Shown piece by piece: positions 46,098 through 55,981 of a DNA stretch of 64,000 nucleotides (its first letter is position 1; each line of letters begins with the position of its first letter). The DNA is taken from positions 2,550,079 through 2,614,078 of the forward strand of contig NZ_NISU01000001.1 in assembly GCF_002335805.1 (NCBI RefSeq), read 5' to 3'. The notes under the pieces were generated by a model that was not told the origin of the DNA, searched no databases, and saw only the letters and a list, made by a program, of their open reading frames with translations. This DNA is from Bacillus sp. FJAT-45350. GTDB lineage: Bacteria > Bacillota > Bacilli > Bacillales > NISU01. Both the position numbers and the translations under genes were made by a program.

Positions 46098-48002
46098 GTG
46101 AACACCAATATGAACAGCAATGGCCCAACTGAGCATGATATTTTTCTCTTCCATCAAGGCAATCTTTTTCATAGCTATGAAATGCTAGGGGCTCATCTGA
46201 TAACTGAAAATAATATATCAGGGGTACGCTTTACTGTTTGGGCTCCAAATGCCCAACAAATAAATGTTATTGGGGATTTTAATAATTGGAATGGGATAAA
46301 CCATCCAATGCATAAGATAGATCATTGTGGAATTTGGTCTACCTTTATTCCAGTTAGTGTTCATACAAACTATAAATATGAAATTCTAACAACTAATAAC
46401 GAGTTATTAGTAAAAGCAGACCCTTATGCTTTTTATTCGGAAGTTCGTCCTAATACAGCGTCAACAGTCGTAGATTTACATCAATACAAATGGAATGACG
46501 AAAAATGGCAAAAGGAAAAACAAGAAAAAAACATATATGAACAACCATTATCCATATATGAAGTTCACCTCGGTTCTTGGAAAAGAAAAGAAAACGGCGA
46601 TTTTTATTCGTACCGAGAATTAGCAGATGAGTTAATCGATTATGTTGCTGAATTAGGATACACACATATCGAAATTCTTCCAGTAACAGAGCACCCCTAT
46701 GACAGATCGTGGGGGTATCAAACTACTGGATATTTTTCATTAACAAGTCGTTTTGGTACACCTGATGACTTTATGTATTTTGTTGATCAATGTCATCAAA
46801 AAGGAATTGGTGTGTTTCTAGATTGGGTACCTAGTCACTTTTGTAAAGATTCACATGGATTACGGCTATTTGATGGAACACCACTATATGAATATAGCGA
46901 TTCTCGAAAGGCAGATAAAGGAGAATGGGGAACATTAAGCTTTGATTTCGGAAAACCCGAAGTAAATAGTTTCTTAATTTCAAACGCAATTTTTTGGCTA
47001 GATATGTACCATATTGATGGACTTCGTGTTGATGCTGTCTCTAGTATGCTCTATTTGAATTATGGAAAAGAAAAGCACCTTCACACAAAAAATCAGTATG
47101 GTGGAGATGAAAATATCGAGGCAATTCAATTTTTACGAAGGTTAAATGGGGCGGTTTTCGAACAATTTCCAAATACTTATATGATGGCTGAGGAGTCTAC
47201 CGCTTGGCCACTTGTAAGTTCTCCTGTTTATCTAGGTGGACTAGGTTTTAATTACAAATGGAATATGGGTTGGATGAATGACATGCTGAAATACATGGAA
47301 ATGGACCCTATTCACCGAAAATGGCATCATCAGTTAATTACATTTTCTTTCTTCTATACATTTTCAGAAAATTATATTCTTCCTTTATCCCATGATGAAG
47401 TTGTCCATGGGAAGAAATCACTTCTTAATAAAATGCCCGGAGATTACTGGCAAAAGTTTGCAAACTTACGCTTACTTCTTGGCTATATGACGACACACCC
47501 CGGAAAGAAACTTCTTTTCATGGGTGGTGAATTTGGACAATTTGATGAATGGAAAGACCTTGAAGACCTAGATTGGGAGGTGCTTGACTATCCTTTACAT
47601 CAGTCCATGAACGAGTACGTAAAGCAATTAAATACTTTTTACTTAAAAGAAAATTCACTATGGGAATTAGACCACGTTGAAGAAGGGTTTCAATGGATTG
47701 ATCCTCATGACTATAACCAAAGCATTATTTCTTTTATCCGAAAAGGTAAATCAAAAAAAGACTTTATCATTGTTATTTGTAACTTTACTCCCAATGTCCA
47801 TTACGACCACCACATCGGTGTTCCTTATGAAGGTGTATATTATGAGACATTCAATAGTGATCACGAACTCTTTGGGGGTTCGGGACAATGTCACGACACT
47901 AAACTTCATAGTGAAAAAATAAAATGGCACAACCAACCTCATCGAATTACAATCAAAATCCCTCCATTAGGGATGACTTTATTGAAATTAGATAAATCTT
48001 AA
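46098..48002 (+). CDS. glgB: 1,4-alpha-glucan branching enzyme
   Basis: 634 residues of the GH13 family. A CBM48-like N-terminal domain (residues about 20-120; VWAPNAQQINVIGDFNNWN) precedes the catalytic barrel with DWVPSHF, GLRVDAV (nucleophile Asp), MMAEESTAWP (acid/base Glu) and LPLSHDEVVHG. These are the four conserved GH13 regions. The enzyme makes alpha-1,6 branches in glycogen. The start is uncertain: GTG 46098 lies only 2 bases after GGAAGG, and ATG 46110 lies 14 bases after it. It is the first gene of glgBCDAP. Confidence 0.93.
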   Translation: MNTNMNSNGPTEHDIFLFHQGNLFHSYEMLGAHLITENNISGVRFTVWAPNAQQINVIGDFNNWNGINHPMHKIDHCGIWSTFIPVSVHTNYKYEILTTNNELLVKADPYAFYSEVRPNTASTVVDLHQYKWNDEKWQKEKQEKNIYEQPLSIYEVHLGSWKRKENGDFYSYRELADELIDYVAELGYTHIEILPVTEHPYDRSWGYQTTGYFSLTSRFGTPDDFMYFVDQCHQKGIGVFLDWVPSHFCKDSHGLRLFDGTPLYEYSDSRKADKGEWGTLSFDFGKPEVNSFLISNAIFWLDMYHIDGLRVDAVSSMLYLNYGKEKHLHTKNQYGGDENIEAIQFLRRLNGAVFEQFPNTYMMAEESTAWPLVSSPVYLGGLGFNYKWNMGWMNDMLKYMEMDPIHRKWHHQLITFSFFYTFSENYILPLSHDEVVHGKKSLLNKMPGDYWQKFANLRLLLGYMTTHPGKKLLFMGGEFGQFDEWKDLEDLDWEVLDYPLHQSMNEYVKQLNTFYLKENSLWELDHVEEGFQWIDPHDYNQSIISFIRKGKSKKDFIIVICNFTPNVHYDHHIGVPYEGVYYETFNSDHELFGGSGQCHDTKLHSEKIKWHNQPHRITIKIPPLGMTLLKLDKS

Positions 48003-48026
48003 CTTGAAAGAGCGAGGAGAATTGCA

Positions 48027-49181
48027 ATGAATCGAAAAAATGAATGTGTCGGTATGTTACTAGCAGGCGGAGAAGGAAAACGTCTCGGACTTCTTACAAA
48101 GAAAATCGCAAAACCAGCTGTTCACTTTGGTGGAAAGTATCGAATCATCGACTTCACATTAAGTAATTGCACAAATTCAGGAATTAATGCTGTTGGAGTA
48201 CTCACTCAATACGAGCCACTTGCTTTAAATACTCATCTAGGGATAGGAAGCCCTTGGGATTTAGATAGAAGAGACGGAGGGTTATCTGTCCTTTCACCAT
48301 TTATCGAAAAACAAGGTGGGTCTTGGTACAAGGGGACAGCTGATGCTATCTATCAAAATATCAATTTCATTGAACAACATAACCCGGAATACGTGTTGAT
48401 AATTTCTGGTGACCACATATATAAAATGAATTATGCCGCGATGCTTTCTTACCATAAAGATCTCTCTGCTGATGCTACGATCTCTGTCATTGAGGTACCT
48501 TGGGAAGAAGCGAATCGATTCGGTATTATGAATACTAATGAGGAACTTACCGTTACAGAATTTGAAGAAAAACCGGAAAATCCTCAAAATAACCTTGCTT
48601 CAATGGGAATTTATATTTTCAAATGGGAGGTACTTCGTAACTATCTAATAAATGATGCAAAAAAACCTGAGTCTAGCCATGACTTCGGAAAAGATATTAT
48701 CCCAGAGATGCTAAAAGATCAACGTAAAATGGTTGCCTTTCCGTTCAGAGGATATTGGAAGGATGTTGGAACGGTTCAAAGCTTCTGGGAAGCAAACATG
48801 GATTTATTAAAGGATAAACCTTCACTCCAGTTAAATGAGCATAATTTGAGAATTTATTCGGTAAACCCTAACCAACCCCCTCAATACATTGCCTCTTCAG
48901 CAAAAGTAAGTTGCTCACTTATTAATGAAGGATGCCTTATTTACGGCTCAGTTGATCATTCTGTTCTTTTTTACGGTGTTGAAGTGCAAAAAAATAGTCA
49001 AATCAATCATTCAGTCATTATGCCAAATGTAAAAATTGGTGAAAATGTTGTTATTGAAAGAGCTATTATTAATGAAGGAACTGTTATTCCAAATAACACA
49101 CATATAAAACCGATAGACCCAAACGAAATAATTGTTTTAGATAAAGATTCTTTTATTAATGAACATGTAGTTACCAATTAA
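48027..49181 (+). CDS. glgC: Glucose-1-phosphate adenylyltransferase, catalytic subunit
   Basis: 384 residues. The nucleotide-binding loop [33 protein letters not shown] (residues 11-43) has the G-G-x-G-x-R-L and Lys residues needed for catalysis; [10 protein letters not shown] near 130 carries the catalytic Asp. The C-terminal part is a left-handed beta-helix ([24 protein letters not shown]). It makes ADP-glucose for glycogen synthesis. It is separated from glgB by 24 bases and has a GAGCGAGGAGAA ribosome site. Confidence 0.94.
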   Translation: MNRKNECVGMLLAGGEGKRLGLLTKKIAKPAVHFGGKYRIIDFTLSNCTNSGINAVGVLTQYEPLALNTHLGIGSPWDLDRRDGGLSVLSPFIEKQGGSWYKGTADAIYQNINFIEQHNPEYVLIISGDHIYKMNYAAMLSYHKDLSADATISVIEVPWEEANRFGIMNTNEELTVTEFEEKPENPQNNLASMGIYIFKWEVLRNYLINDAKKPESSHDFGKDIIPEMLKDQRKMVAFPFRGYWKDVGTVQSFWEANMDLLKDKPSLQLNEHNLRIYSVNPNQPPQYIASSAKVSCSLINEGCLIYGSVDHSVLFYGVEVQKNSQINHSVIMPNVKIGENVVIERAIINEGTVIPNNTHIKPIDPNEIIVLDKDSFINEHVVTN

Positions 49182-49210
49182 CGATAGTGAGCAGGAGGCT
49201 TATTTAAAAA

Positions 49211-50317
49211 ATGAAAACGCTAATGGGAGTTATTAACTTAGATTCTGAAATGGATTACTTAAATGAATTAACATATTTTCGATGTGGAGCAGCAGTACCT
49301 TTTGGTGGCCGCTATCGTTTAATAGATTTTGTTCTCTCTAATATGGTCAATTCAAACATGAGTGATATTGCTGTGTTTACTAGAAAAAAATACCGTTCGT
49401 TAATGGACCATCTTGGTACGGGAGCAGCATGGGACTTAGATAGAAAACGAGGTGGGCTTTTTATTCTTCCCCCTGATTGGAATGACCCAACCGATATTTC
49501 CAAAGGTGATTTGCAACATTTTCATAATAACCGAGATTTCTTTCATCGAGGTCTATCTCAATATGTCCTTATAACTGGTAGTCAAAACATATGTAATATT
49601 GACTATTCTAAGGCTTTTCAAGCTCATTTGGATAGCGACGCAGATATTACCGTCATCTACAAACCAGTTGACCAATTAGAAGAGGAGCATCGCCAATGCC
49701 ACAAACTAGAATTAGATGTTAATAAACAAGTTTTGAATATTACAAACGATCATCACAATTCTAATATAGGGATGGGTATGTATATCATGAGTAAGAAGCT
49801 ATTACTAGAGCTTGTTGAGCATTGCATTGCTAGAGGTATGGATAACCTCTTTAGAGATGGTGTAATCGGAAACCTCGACCGCTTAAACGTTCATGCCTAT
49901 GAATACAACGGCTATTTAGCTGTAATTAATTCGATTGAAAGTTACTACAAACACAGCATGTCCCTATTGTGCCCTACCGTTTATTCCAACTTATTTTTTA
50001 ACGAACAAGTCATTTATACAAAGGTAAAGGATGAACCACCAGCAAAGTATTTAAAAGGTGCAACTGTTCAAAATTCACTAATTGCCAATGGTTGTGTCAT
50101 TGATGGTCATGTTGAAAATAGTATTTTATTTAGAGGTGTTCATATTGAAAAAGGTGCCTCAGTCAAAAATTCTATTATCATGCAACGCTCCGATGTAAAA
50201 GAAAACGTTCAGCTAGAAAACGTCATATTAGATAAAGATATTATACTCTCACCTGATCGAACATTCATAGGAGCTACTGAACAACCGTACGTACTAGCAA
50301 AAAGAAGAGTAATGTAA
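49211..50317 (+). CDS. glgD: Glucose-1-phosphate adenylyltransferase regulatory subunit
   Basis: 368 residues homologous to GlgC over the whole length, but the N-terminal loop reads MGVINLDSEMDYLNELTYFRCGAAVPFGGRYRLIDF and lacks the G-G-x-G-x-R-L motif, as expected for the GlgD partner that modulates GlgC. A beta-helix C-terminus is retained (SLIANGCVIDGHVENSILFRGVHI). It is 29 bases after glgC. Bacillus GlgCD complexes need both subunits for full activity. Confidence 0.92.
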   Translation: MKTLMGVINLDSEMDYLNELTYFRCGAAVPFGGRYRLIDFVLSNMVNSNMSDIAVFTRKKYRSLMDHLGTGAAWDLDRKRGGLFILPPDWNDPTDISKGDLQHFHNNRDFFHRGLSQYVLITGSQNICNIDYSKAFQAHLDSDADITVIYKPVDQLEEEHRQCHKLELDVNKQVLNITNDHHNSNIGMGMYIMSKKLLLELVEHCIARGMDNLFRDGVIGNLDRLNVHAYEYNGYLAVINSIESYYKHSMSLLCPTVYSNLFFNEQVIYTKVKDEPPAKYLKGATVQNSLIANGCVIDGHVENSILFRGVHIEKGASVKNSIIMQRSDVKENVQLENVILDKDIILSPDRTFIGATEQPYVLAKRRVM

Positions 50318-50420
50318 GAGAACAATATAAGCAAAGCCGACTTTTGTATGAGCGTAATTATTACCCTACTATTCAAACAATTGTTCAATCACTATAAATA
50401 ATTTAATAAAGAGATTACTC

Positions 50421-50445
50421 GTGGTGTAAGAAATACTTGCACCAC
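50421..50445 (+). other. Stem-loop between glgD and glgA (possible attenuator)
   Basis: GTGGTGTAAG pairs with CTTGCACCAC (one G-U) around AAATA, in the only long gap (159 bases) of the glycogen operon. Only a short T-stretch follows, so it may cause partial termination or process the mRNA. Confidence 0.55.
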
Positions 50446-50476
50446 TTTCTAGTAGTTTATAAAAGGAGAGAAAATC

Positions 50477-51898
50477 ATGAAAGTGCTTTTCGTTGCATCT
50501 GAATGCACACCATTTATGAAAACAGGAGGACTCGCCGATGTTATCGGCTCTCTTCCAAAAGCATTACAAAAATTACATATCGATGTTCGTGTTATCTTAC
50601 CTAAGTTTGATGAAATCCCACAGCATTTTAAAGAAAAAATGACATATCTGAAAGAAATTAATGTTCCAGTTGGGTGGAGAAACCAATATTGTGGCATTCA
50701 AGAATTACAGCATGAGAATATTACATACTATTTTATTGACAATGAGTACTACTTTAAACGTCCTGGTTTGTACGGCTATTATGATGAAGCAGAGCGCTTT
50801 GTCTATTTTTGTCATGCTGTCATAGAGGGAATTAAACTAATTGACTTTCAACCTGACGTGATTCATTGTCATGATTGGCAAACAGCTCTTATTCCTTCTT
50901 ATTTAAGAACGGTGTATTCAGAGGATTCTTTTTATAAACAGATTAAAACGATGTTTACAATCCATAATCTTGCGTACCAAGGGATTTTTTCTAAGTCGAT
51001 TTATCAAGATATGCTTCATTTTGCCCCTGAACACTATTTTGGGATTGAGTATAACGGTGACATAAACTTTTTAAAAGGAGCACTTGTTCATTCTGACGTT
51101 GTAACAACTGTTAGTGAAACGTATGCACATGAAATTAAAACACCCTATTTTGGTGAAGGCTTAGATTCATTACTTAAAGAACGTTCCATTTACGGAATTG
51201 TGAATGGAATCGATTATGATGAGTTTAATCCGGGTACGGACCAGTATCTTACACATCACTTTACACACTCTGTACAAGACAAGAGAAAAAATAAGTTAGA
51301 ACTTCAAAAGGAGTTAGGATTGCCTGTTTCCGAACAAAAACCGATGATCGCACTCGTATCAAGATTAGTAGAACAAAAGGGCTTACCTTTAATTACTTCT
51401 CTACTCGATGAAATAGCTTCTTTCGATATACAGTTTGTAATTCTAGGAACTGGTGATAAGGAATTTGAGCAAGCTTTTCAAAAGGCATCAACACGCTATC
51501 CAACGAAGATATCGACCCAACTCTTTTTTAATGAAAAACTAGCGAGAAAAATTTATGCAGCATCCGATATGTTCTTAATGCCCTCCCGCTTTGAACCGTG
51601 TGGCATTGGACAATTGATTGCTTTACGTTACGAAAGCGTACCCATAGTTAGAGAAACAGGTGGATTAAACGACACTATAAAATCATTTTGTGAGTTTTCA
51701 AAGGAAGGTAATGGCTTTACATTTACGAATTACAATGCTCATGACATGCTTCATACGATCAAAAGAGCTCTTCATTTTTATGAAGATGAAGTGATTTGGA
51801 GTGAGTTGTTACAGAATATTTATAGAACGAACTTTAGTTGGGATAATTCCGCAAACCAATACAAACAGCTTTATGTTACTAATCATAAGGAGTGGTAA
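50477..51898 (+). CDS. glgA: Glycogen synthase (ADP-glucose type)
   Basis: 473 residues, GT5 family. MKVLFVASECTPFMKTGGLADVIGSLP contains the KTGGLADV ADP-glucose-binding motif. HCHDWQT near residue 136, TIHNLAYQG near 160, and the C-terminal PSRFEPCGIGQLIALRYESVPIVRETGGLNDTI are all present. It elongates alpha-1,4-glucan. Start ATG follows AAAAGGAGAG. It is separated from glgP by 4 bases; the glgP ribosome site lies within its last codons. Confidence 0.94.
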   Translation: MKVLFVASECTPFMKTGGLADVIGSLPKALQKLHIDVRVILPKFDEIPQHFKEKMTYLKEINVPVGWRNQYCGIQELQHENITYYFIDNEYYFKRPGLYGYYDEAERFVYFCHAVIEGIKLIDFQPDVIHCHDWQTALIPSYLRTVYSEDSFYKQIKTMFTIHNLAYQGIFSKSIYQDMLHFAPEHYFGIEYNGDINFLKGALVHSDVVTTVSETYAHEIKTPYFGEGLDSLLKERSIYGIVNGIDYDEFNPGTDQYLTHHFTHSVQDKRKNKLELQKELGLPVSEQKPMIALVSRLVEQKGLPLITSLLDEIASFDIQFVILGTGDKEFEQAFQKASTRYPTKISTQLFFNEKLARKIYAASDMFLMPSRFEPCGIGQLIALRYESVPIVRETGGLNDTIKSFCEFSKEGNGFTFTNYNAHDMLHTIKRALHFYEDEVIWSELLQNIYRTNFSWDNSANQYKQLYVTNHKEW

Positions 51899-51902
51899 AT
51901 CA

Positions 51903-54335
51903 ATGTTTTCAAGTAAGGATAAATTTAAAGAAGCATTTATTGAAAAATTAGAGACATCATTCGGTAAAACCTTGCAAAGTGCTTCACCAATGGAGATTTA
52001 CCAAACAATAGGTTCGTTAGTGAAAGAGAAAATTAATCGGAATTGGCTTGATACGAATGAGCAATATCATAATAACCAAGAAAAACAAGTTTACTATTTT
52101 TCTATGGAGTTCTTGCTTGGGCGTTTGACTGAAAGTAATTTGTTAAACACCGGTACGTTAACAATTTGTAAAGAAGGATTAGAAGACTTAGGGATTAATG
52201 TAGAAGAAGTATTCGCACAAGAACACGATGCTGGATTAGGAAACGGAGGACTAGGACGTCTAGCAGCTTGCTTTCTAGACTCTATGGCCTCTCTTAGCTT
52301 ACCTGGTCATGGCTGTGGTATTCGATATAAATATGGATTATTCCAACAAAAAATGATTGATGGTTATCAAGTAGAGCTTCCTGATTACTGGCTTAAAGAA
52401 GAATACGTTTGGGAAGTACGTCGTTCTGACAAGGCAGTAAAAGTTCAATTTGGTGGTAGAGTTGAGATGGAAGATACAGGAGATAAACTTCTTTTCCATC
52501 AACGAGATTGTGAAACAGTCATTGCTGTACCATATGATGTACCGATTGTTGGCTATAAAAATAAAACAGTAAATACATTAAGACTTTGGAGTGCAGAATC
52601 AACTTCAAATGATTTTAATTTCCATACATCTAACCGCCATGATTACCATAATTACTTAGATTATAAACGGTCTATTGAAACAATTTCCGAATTTCTATAT
52701 CCTGACGATTCTTATTTTGAAGGTAAACTTTTGCGCTTGAAACAGCAATATTTCCTTGTCTCTGCTGGCTTACAAAGTGTTATTCGAACATTCAAGGAAA
52801 AATATAATTGCAGTCTCACTTGTCTACCAGAAAAAGTAGCAATTCAAATCAATGATACTCATCCAAGCTTAATTGTGCCTGAGTTAATGAGAATTCTAGT
52901 TGATGAAGAAGGTTTCGATTGGGACGAAGCGTGGAATATAACAACAGAAACTCTAGCATATACGAACCATACGACACTTAGCGAAGCACTTGAGAAATGG
53001 CCTGTGCACATGGTTCAGTCACTTCTTCCTCGAATCTATATGATTATCGAAGAAATTAATGAAAGGTTTTGTCGAAGCTTATGGGATAAATACCCGGAAC
53101 TACGTGACAATATTGCTGAGCTTGCAATTATCGCTTATGACCAAGTTCACATGGCGCACCTAGCAATAGTAGGAAGCCATAGTGTGAATGGTGTTGCGAA
53201 AATCCATACCGATATACTTAAGAAAAAAGAAATGAAGAAGTTTTATCATATCTATCCAGATAAATTTAATAACAAAACAAATGGAATTACACACAGAAGA
53301 TGGCTTCTTAATGCTAATCCAAAACTCGCATCCATTGTCTCTAATGCAATTGGTGAACGCTGGATTCAACAACCAAAAGAGCTAATTGATCTAATCAAGT
53401 ATACATCGGACTCATCCTTCCAAGAAAAAGTAGCCCAAGTAAAAAAAGAAAATAAAATCGAGCTTGCTTCACTCATTAATGCCCAATGTGGAATCAAAGT
53501 TGATGAGCATTCTATTTTTGACGTTCAAATCAAACGACTTCATGGATACAAAAGACAGCTACTTAATATCTTTCACATCATTCATATGTACAATGTCATA
53601 AAGGAAAATCCAAATCTAGATATTACACCCCGTACCTTTATTTTTGGTGCGAAAGCTGCGCCAAGCTATCATTTTGCTAAAAAGGTAATCAAATTAATTT
53701 TAACAACTGCTAATATCGTTAATAATGACCCGTCAATTAATAACAAGATAAAAATCGTTTTCTTAGAAAATTATAGTGTATCCCTAGCAGAGAAAATCAT
53801 TCCAGCTGCAGATGTAAGTGAACAAATCTCTACCGCTAGTAAAGAAGCATCCGGAACTGGAAATATGAAGTTAATGATGAATGGTGCATTAACTCTCGGG
53901 ACATTGGATGGAGCAAATGTAGAGATAAAGGATATGGTCGGCAATGATAATATATTTATTTTTGGCCTAACATCTGACGAAGTACTCCATTATCAACAAC
54001 ATGGTGGCTACCGAGCACGCGATATTTATAATTCAGACAACCGAGTTAGAACAGTCCTTGACCAACTAGTTAATGGCTTCTTTAGTAAAGATGAAGTAGA
54101 GTTTAAAGATATTTTTTATACGATTCTATCAAACAATGACGAATACTTTGTTTTAAAAGATTTTGATAGTTATGCAGAGTCTCAAGTAATTGTCGATCAA
54201 AATTACCGTAATCCATCACAGTGGCTTAAGAAGAGTATTACTAACATCGCTCATTCCGGGAAATTTTCAAGTGACCGTACAATTTCAGAGTACGCAAGTG
54301 AAATATGGGGAATACGCCCTATAACGATTCAATAA
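51903..54335 (+). CDS. glgP: Glycogen phosphorylase
   Basis: 810 residues, GT35 family. Segments GLGNGGLGRLAACFLDSMASLSLPGHGCGIRYKYG (near residue 110) and SKEASGTGNMKLMMNGALTLGTLDGANVE (near 650) are hallmark, and the latter surrounds the pyridoxal-phosphate site. QINDTHPSL lies near 320. It releases glucose 1-phosphate from glycogen. ATG 51903 follows AAGGAG inside the end of glgA. The frame is also open upstream, overlapping glgA by nearly 100 bases, but that part is in a different frame of a conserved gene and is rejected. No clear terminator follows. Confidence 0.95.
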   Translation: MFSSKDKFKEAFIEKLETSFGKTLQSASPMEIYQTIGSLVKEKINRNWLDTNEQYHNNQEKQVYYFSMEFLLGRLTESNLLNTGTLTICKEGLEDLGINVEEVFAQEHDAGLGNGGLGRLAACFLDSMASLSLPGHGCGIRYKYGLFQQKMIDGYQVELPDYWLKEEYVWEVRRSDKAVKVQFGGRVEMEDTGDKLLFHQRDCETVIAVPYDVPIVGYKNKTVNTLRLWSAESTSNDFNFHTSNRHDYHNYLDYKRSIETISEFLYPDDSYFEGKLLRLKQQYFLVSAGLQSVIRTFKEKYNCSLTCLPEKVAIQINDTHPSLIVPELMRILVDEEGFDWDEAWNITTETLAYTNHTTLSEALEKWPVHMVQSLLPRIYMIIEEINERFCRSLWDKYPELRDNIAELAIIAYDQVHMAHLAIVGSHSVNGVAKIHTDILKKKEMKKFYHIYPDKFNNKTNGITHRRWLLNANPKLASIVSNAIGERWIQQPKELIDLIKYTSDSSFQEKVAQVKKENKIELASLINAQCGIKVDEHSIFDVQIKRLHGYKRQLLNIFHIIHMYNVIKENPNLDITPRTFIFGAKAAPSYHFAKKVIKLILTTANIVNNDPSINNKIKIVFLENYSVSLAEKIIPAADVSEQISTASKEASGTGNMKLMMNGALTLGTLDGANVEIKDMVGNDNIFIFGLTSDEVLHYQQHGGYRARDIYNSDNRVRTVLDQLVNGFFSKDEVEFKDIFYTILSNNDEYFVLKDFDSYAESQVIVDQNYRNPSQWLKKSITNIAHSGKFSSDRTISEYASEIWGIRPITIQ

Positions 54336-54507
54336 CGTTTCTACCGTGTCTATATTACTAATTATTCTATGAATATAAATCCTTACCATTTTTCTAAATA
54401 AATGATAAAATACTGATTACTAGCTATGAATACTTCAATTGTAGTGATTTATTCACTTATCAGTACACAACTAAATTCCTAGGAAAATTTAAGGAGGTTT
54501 TTGACTC

Positions 54508-54900
54508 ATGCAAGTTAAAGATTTAAAAGTATTAGTTTGTGATGACTCTATGCTAATTAGAAAGAAGATGAAGGATGCCCTAGCGAAAGCAGGTTGTGAA
54601 AACATCCAAGAGGCAGAAAACGGACAAATTGCGGTAGACAAATGTAAGGAAGATGCTCCACACATCGTGTTTATGGATATTGTTATGCCTGATAAAGATG
54701 GAATCAAAGCATTGACCGAAATAAAAGAATTTAACTCAAAAATAAAAGTCATTATGGCATCATCAGCAGGTACACAATCACACTTAAAAAAGGCGATTCA
54801 CCTTGGGGCGTACGATTTCATCCAAAAGCCTATTGCGCAAAATTCTATCGATTCAATTATTGATAAAATTTTGAAAGAAGGTGAAGAGTCTCGTGTTTAG
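54508..54900 (+). CDS. Single-domain CheY-like response regulator
   Basis: 130 residues. Acidic pocket residues Asp12 and Asp13, phosphoacceptor Asp57 (in FMDIVMPDKDG), a Ser near 85 in the MASSAG segment and Lys107 in FIQKPI are all in place. There is no output domain. AAGGAGG lies about 9 bases before ATG. Its end overlaps the start of the next gene by 8 bases, so the two products are probably made together and interact. No kinase gene is adjacent. Signal input could come from a chemotaxis or orphan kinase. Confidence 0.88.
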   Translation: MQVKDLKVLVCDDSMLIRKKMKDALAKAGCENIQEAENGQIAVDKCKEDAPHIVFMDIVMPDKDGIKALTEIKEFNSKIKVIMASSAGTQSHLKKAIHLGAYDFIQKPIAQNSIDSIIDKILKEGEESRV

Positions 54901-55789
54901 TCAATATTTTGGTAATTATTTATTAAATAAGGGATTACTCAGCCCAGAGCAATTAGAAACAGCTTTAGAATTACAAAAGTCAACTCACCTTAAACTAGGA
55001 GTTCTTTCTGTGAACGCAGGATATATGTCAGCTGCACAAGTAGAAGAAGTACACCAAAAACAAATGCAAGTAGATAAACGGTTTGGTGAGATTGCCATCG
55101 ATTTAGGATACATGACAGATGCACAGCTAGAGGATCTACTATCCTCACAAAAACATAGTCATCTTCTTCTAGGGCAAGTTTTACTAGATGAAAATATTAT
55201 GACTCTTGAGCAGTTCTCACAAACATTAAACGAATATAAAGAAGAAAACGGTCTTTCTGATGAGCAATTTTCTTCTATTAAAAGAGGAGACATTAATACA
55301 CTAGTTGATACGATGATTAATGTTGACGATTCTTCAAACAGTGATTTATACAAAGATTATCTATCGCTATTTGCTAAAAATATGATTCGTTTTGTAGATG
55401 ATCAAATTCGCATTGAGTCATTAAGCACTCCAGAGCTTCTTGAAACAGAATGGCTAGTACATCAAAATATTTCTGGTGAAAACAATCTATACACAGCGAT
55501 ACTTGCTGACGAAAAAGTTTTTATAGACGTTGCTAAAAAATACTCTCAAGAAGATATTACTGAGCCCGACGAATTAGCTCAAGCATCAGTAAGTGAATTC
55601 TTGAACCTTCATAATGGTATTTTCCTAGTGAATATGTCTAATAGAGATGTTGAGTTAGAAATGGCGCCTCAACAAGTTGAACAAAAGAAAACTCTATCTA
55701 ACCTTGAGCGTGTGCTTCTTGTATCTGTTCACGTTCCAGCAGGAATATTTCACGTAGCACTAGCAAAAGAACCACCAACTGTAAAATAA
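54893..55789 (+). CDS. Protein with four MshEN-like motifs and a CheC/CheX-like C-terminal domain
   Basis: 298 residues from GTG 54893 (ribosome site GAAGGTG inside the preceding gene; an in-frame GTG at 54881 is less well placed). Residues 5-28, 34-57, 63-86 and 92-115 are four 24-residue units with the pattern xLG-x6-G-x6-L-x3-L-x2-Q and exact 5-residue spacers. This is the layout of c-di-GMP-binding MshEN domains. Unit 3 (RFGEIAIDLGYMTDAQLEDL...) matches best and unit 2 has Lys in place of the first Arg. The C-terminal half (about residues 145-298) contains ASVSEFLNLHNG and a Pro about 20 residues later, like the E-x2-N-x22-P signature of CheC/CheX phosphatases. Inferred role: a c-di-GMP-responsive regulator of the adjacent CheY-like protein. 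No transmembrane segment. Confidence 0.7.
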   Translation: MFSQYFGNYLLNKGLLSPEQLETALELQKSTHLKLGVLSVNAGYMSAAQVEEVHQKQMQVDKRFGEIAIDLGYMTDAQLEDLLSSQKHSHLLLGQVLLDENIMTLEQFSQTLNEYKEENGLSDEQFSSIKRGDINTLVDTMINVDDSSNSDLYKDYLSLFAKNMIRFVDDQIRIESLSTPELLETEWLVHQNISGENNLYTAILADEKVFIDVAKKYSQEDITEPDELAQASVSEFLNLHNGIFLVNMSNRDVELEMAPQQVEQKKTLSNLERVLLVSVHVPAGIFHVALAKEPPTVK

Positions 55790-55821
55790 AATCTCGTAGA
55801 CTTTATTTATTGCAGCGGAGT

Positions 55822-55877
55822 CTGTGCCTATTTATAAGTCAAATGATAAGCGGTTTCTTATCATTTGACGCGCACAG
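55822..55877. repeat. Large stem-loop without T-run between convergent genes
   Basis: A perfect 13-base inner stem (GTCAAATGATAAG / CTTATCATTTGAC, 6-base loop) is enclosed by CTGTGC / GCACAG after short unpaired stretches. Neither side has a T-run. It may act as the 3' end of the regulator operon or be a small palindromic repeat element. Confidence 0.6.
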
Positions 55878-55918
55878 TGCGGAGCCATTGCCACCTTGAA
55901 TACACTTCCACCACATAT

Positions 55919-55947
55919 AAAAAAGCTGATTACAATGTAACCAACTT
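55919..55947 (-). terminator. Intrinsic terminator of the soluble MCP-Cache gene
   Basis: On the minus strand AGTTGGTTAC pairs with GTAATCAGCT (two G-U pairs) around a 3-base loop, followed by TTTTTATATG. Confidence 0.78.
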
Positions 55948-55981
55948 CACCATACTTAAAGTTTACTTTCTAAACCACCTC

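Noticed and set aside
51801-51902. Upstream extension of the glgP frame
   Set aside because: It overlaps the end of glgA; ATG 51903 has a ribosome site and matches normal phosphorylase N-termini.
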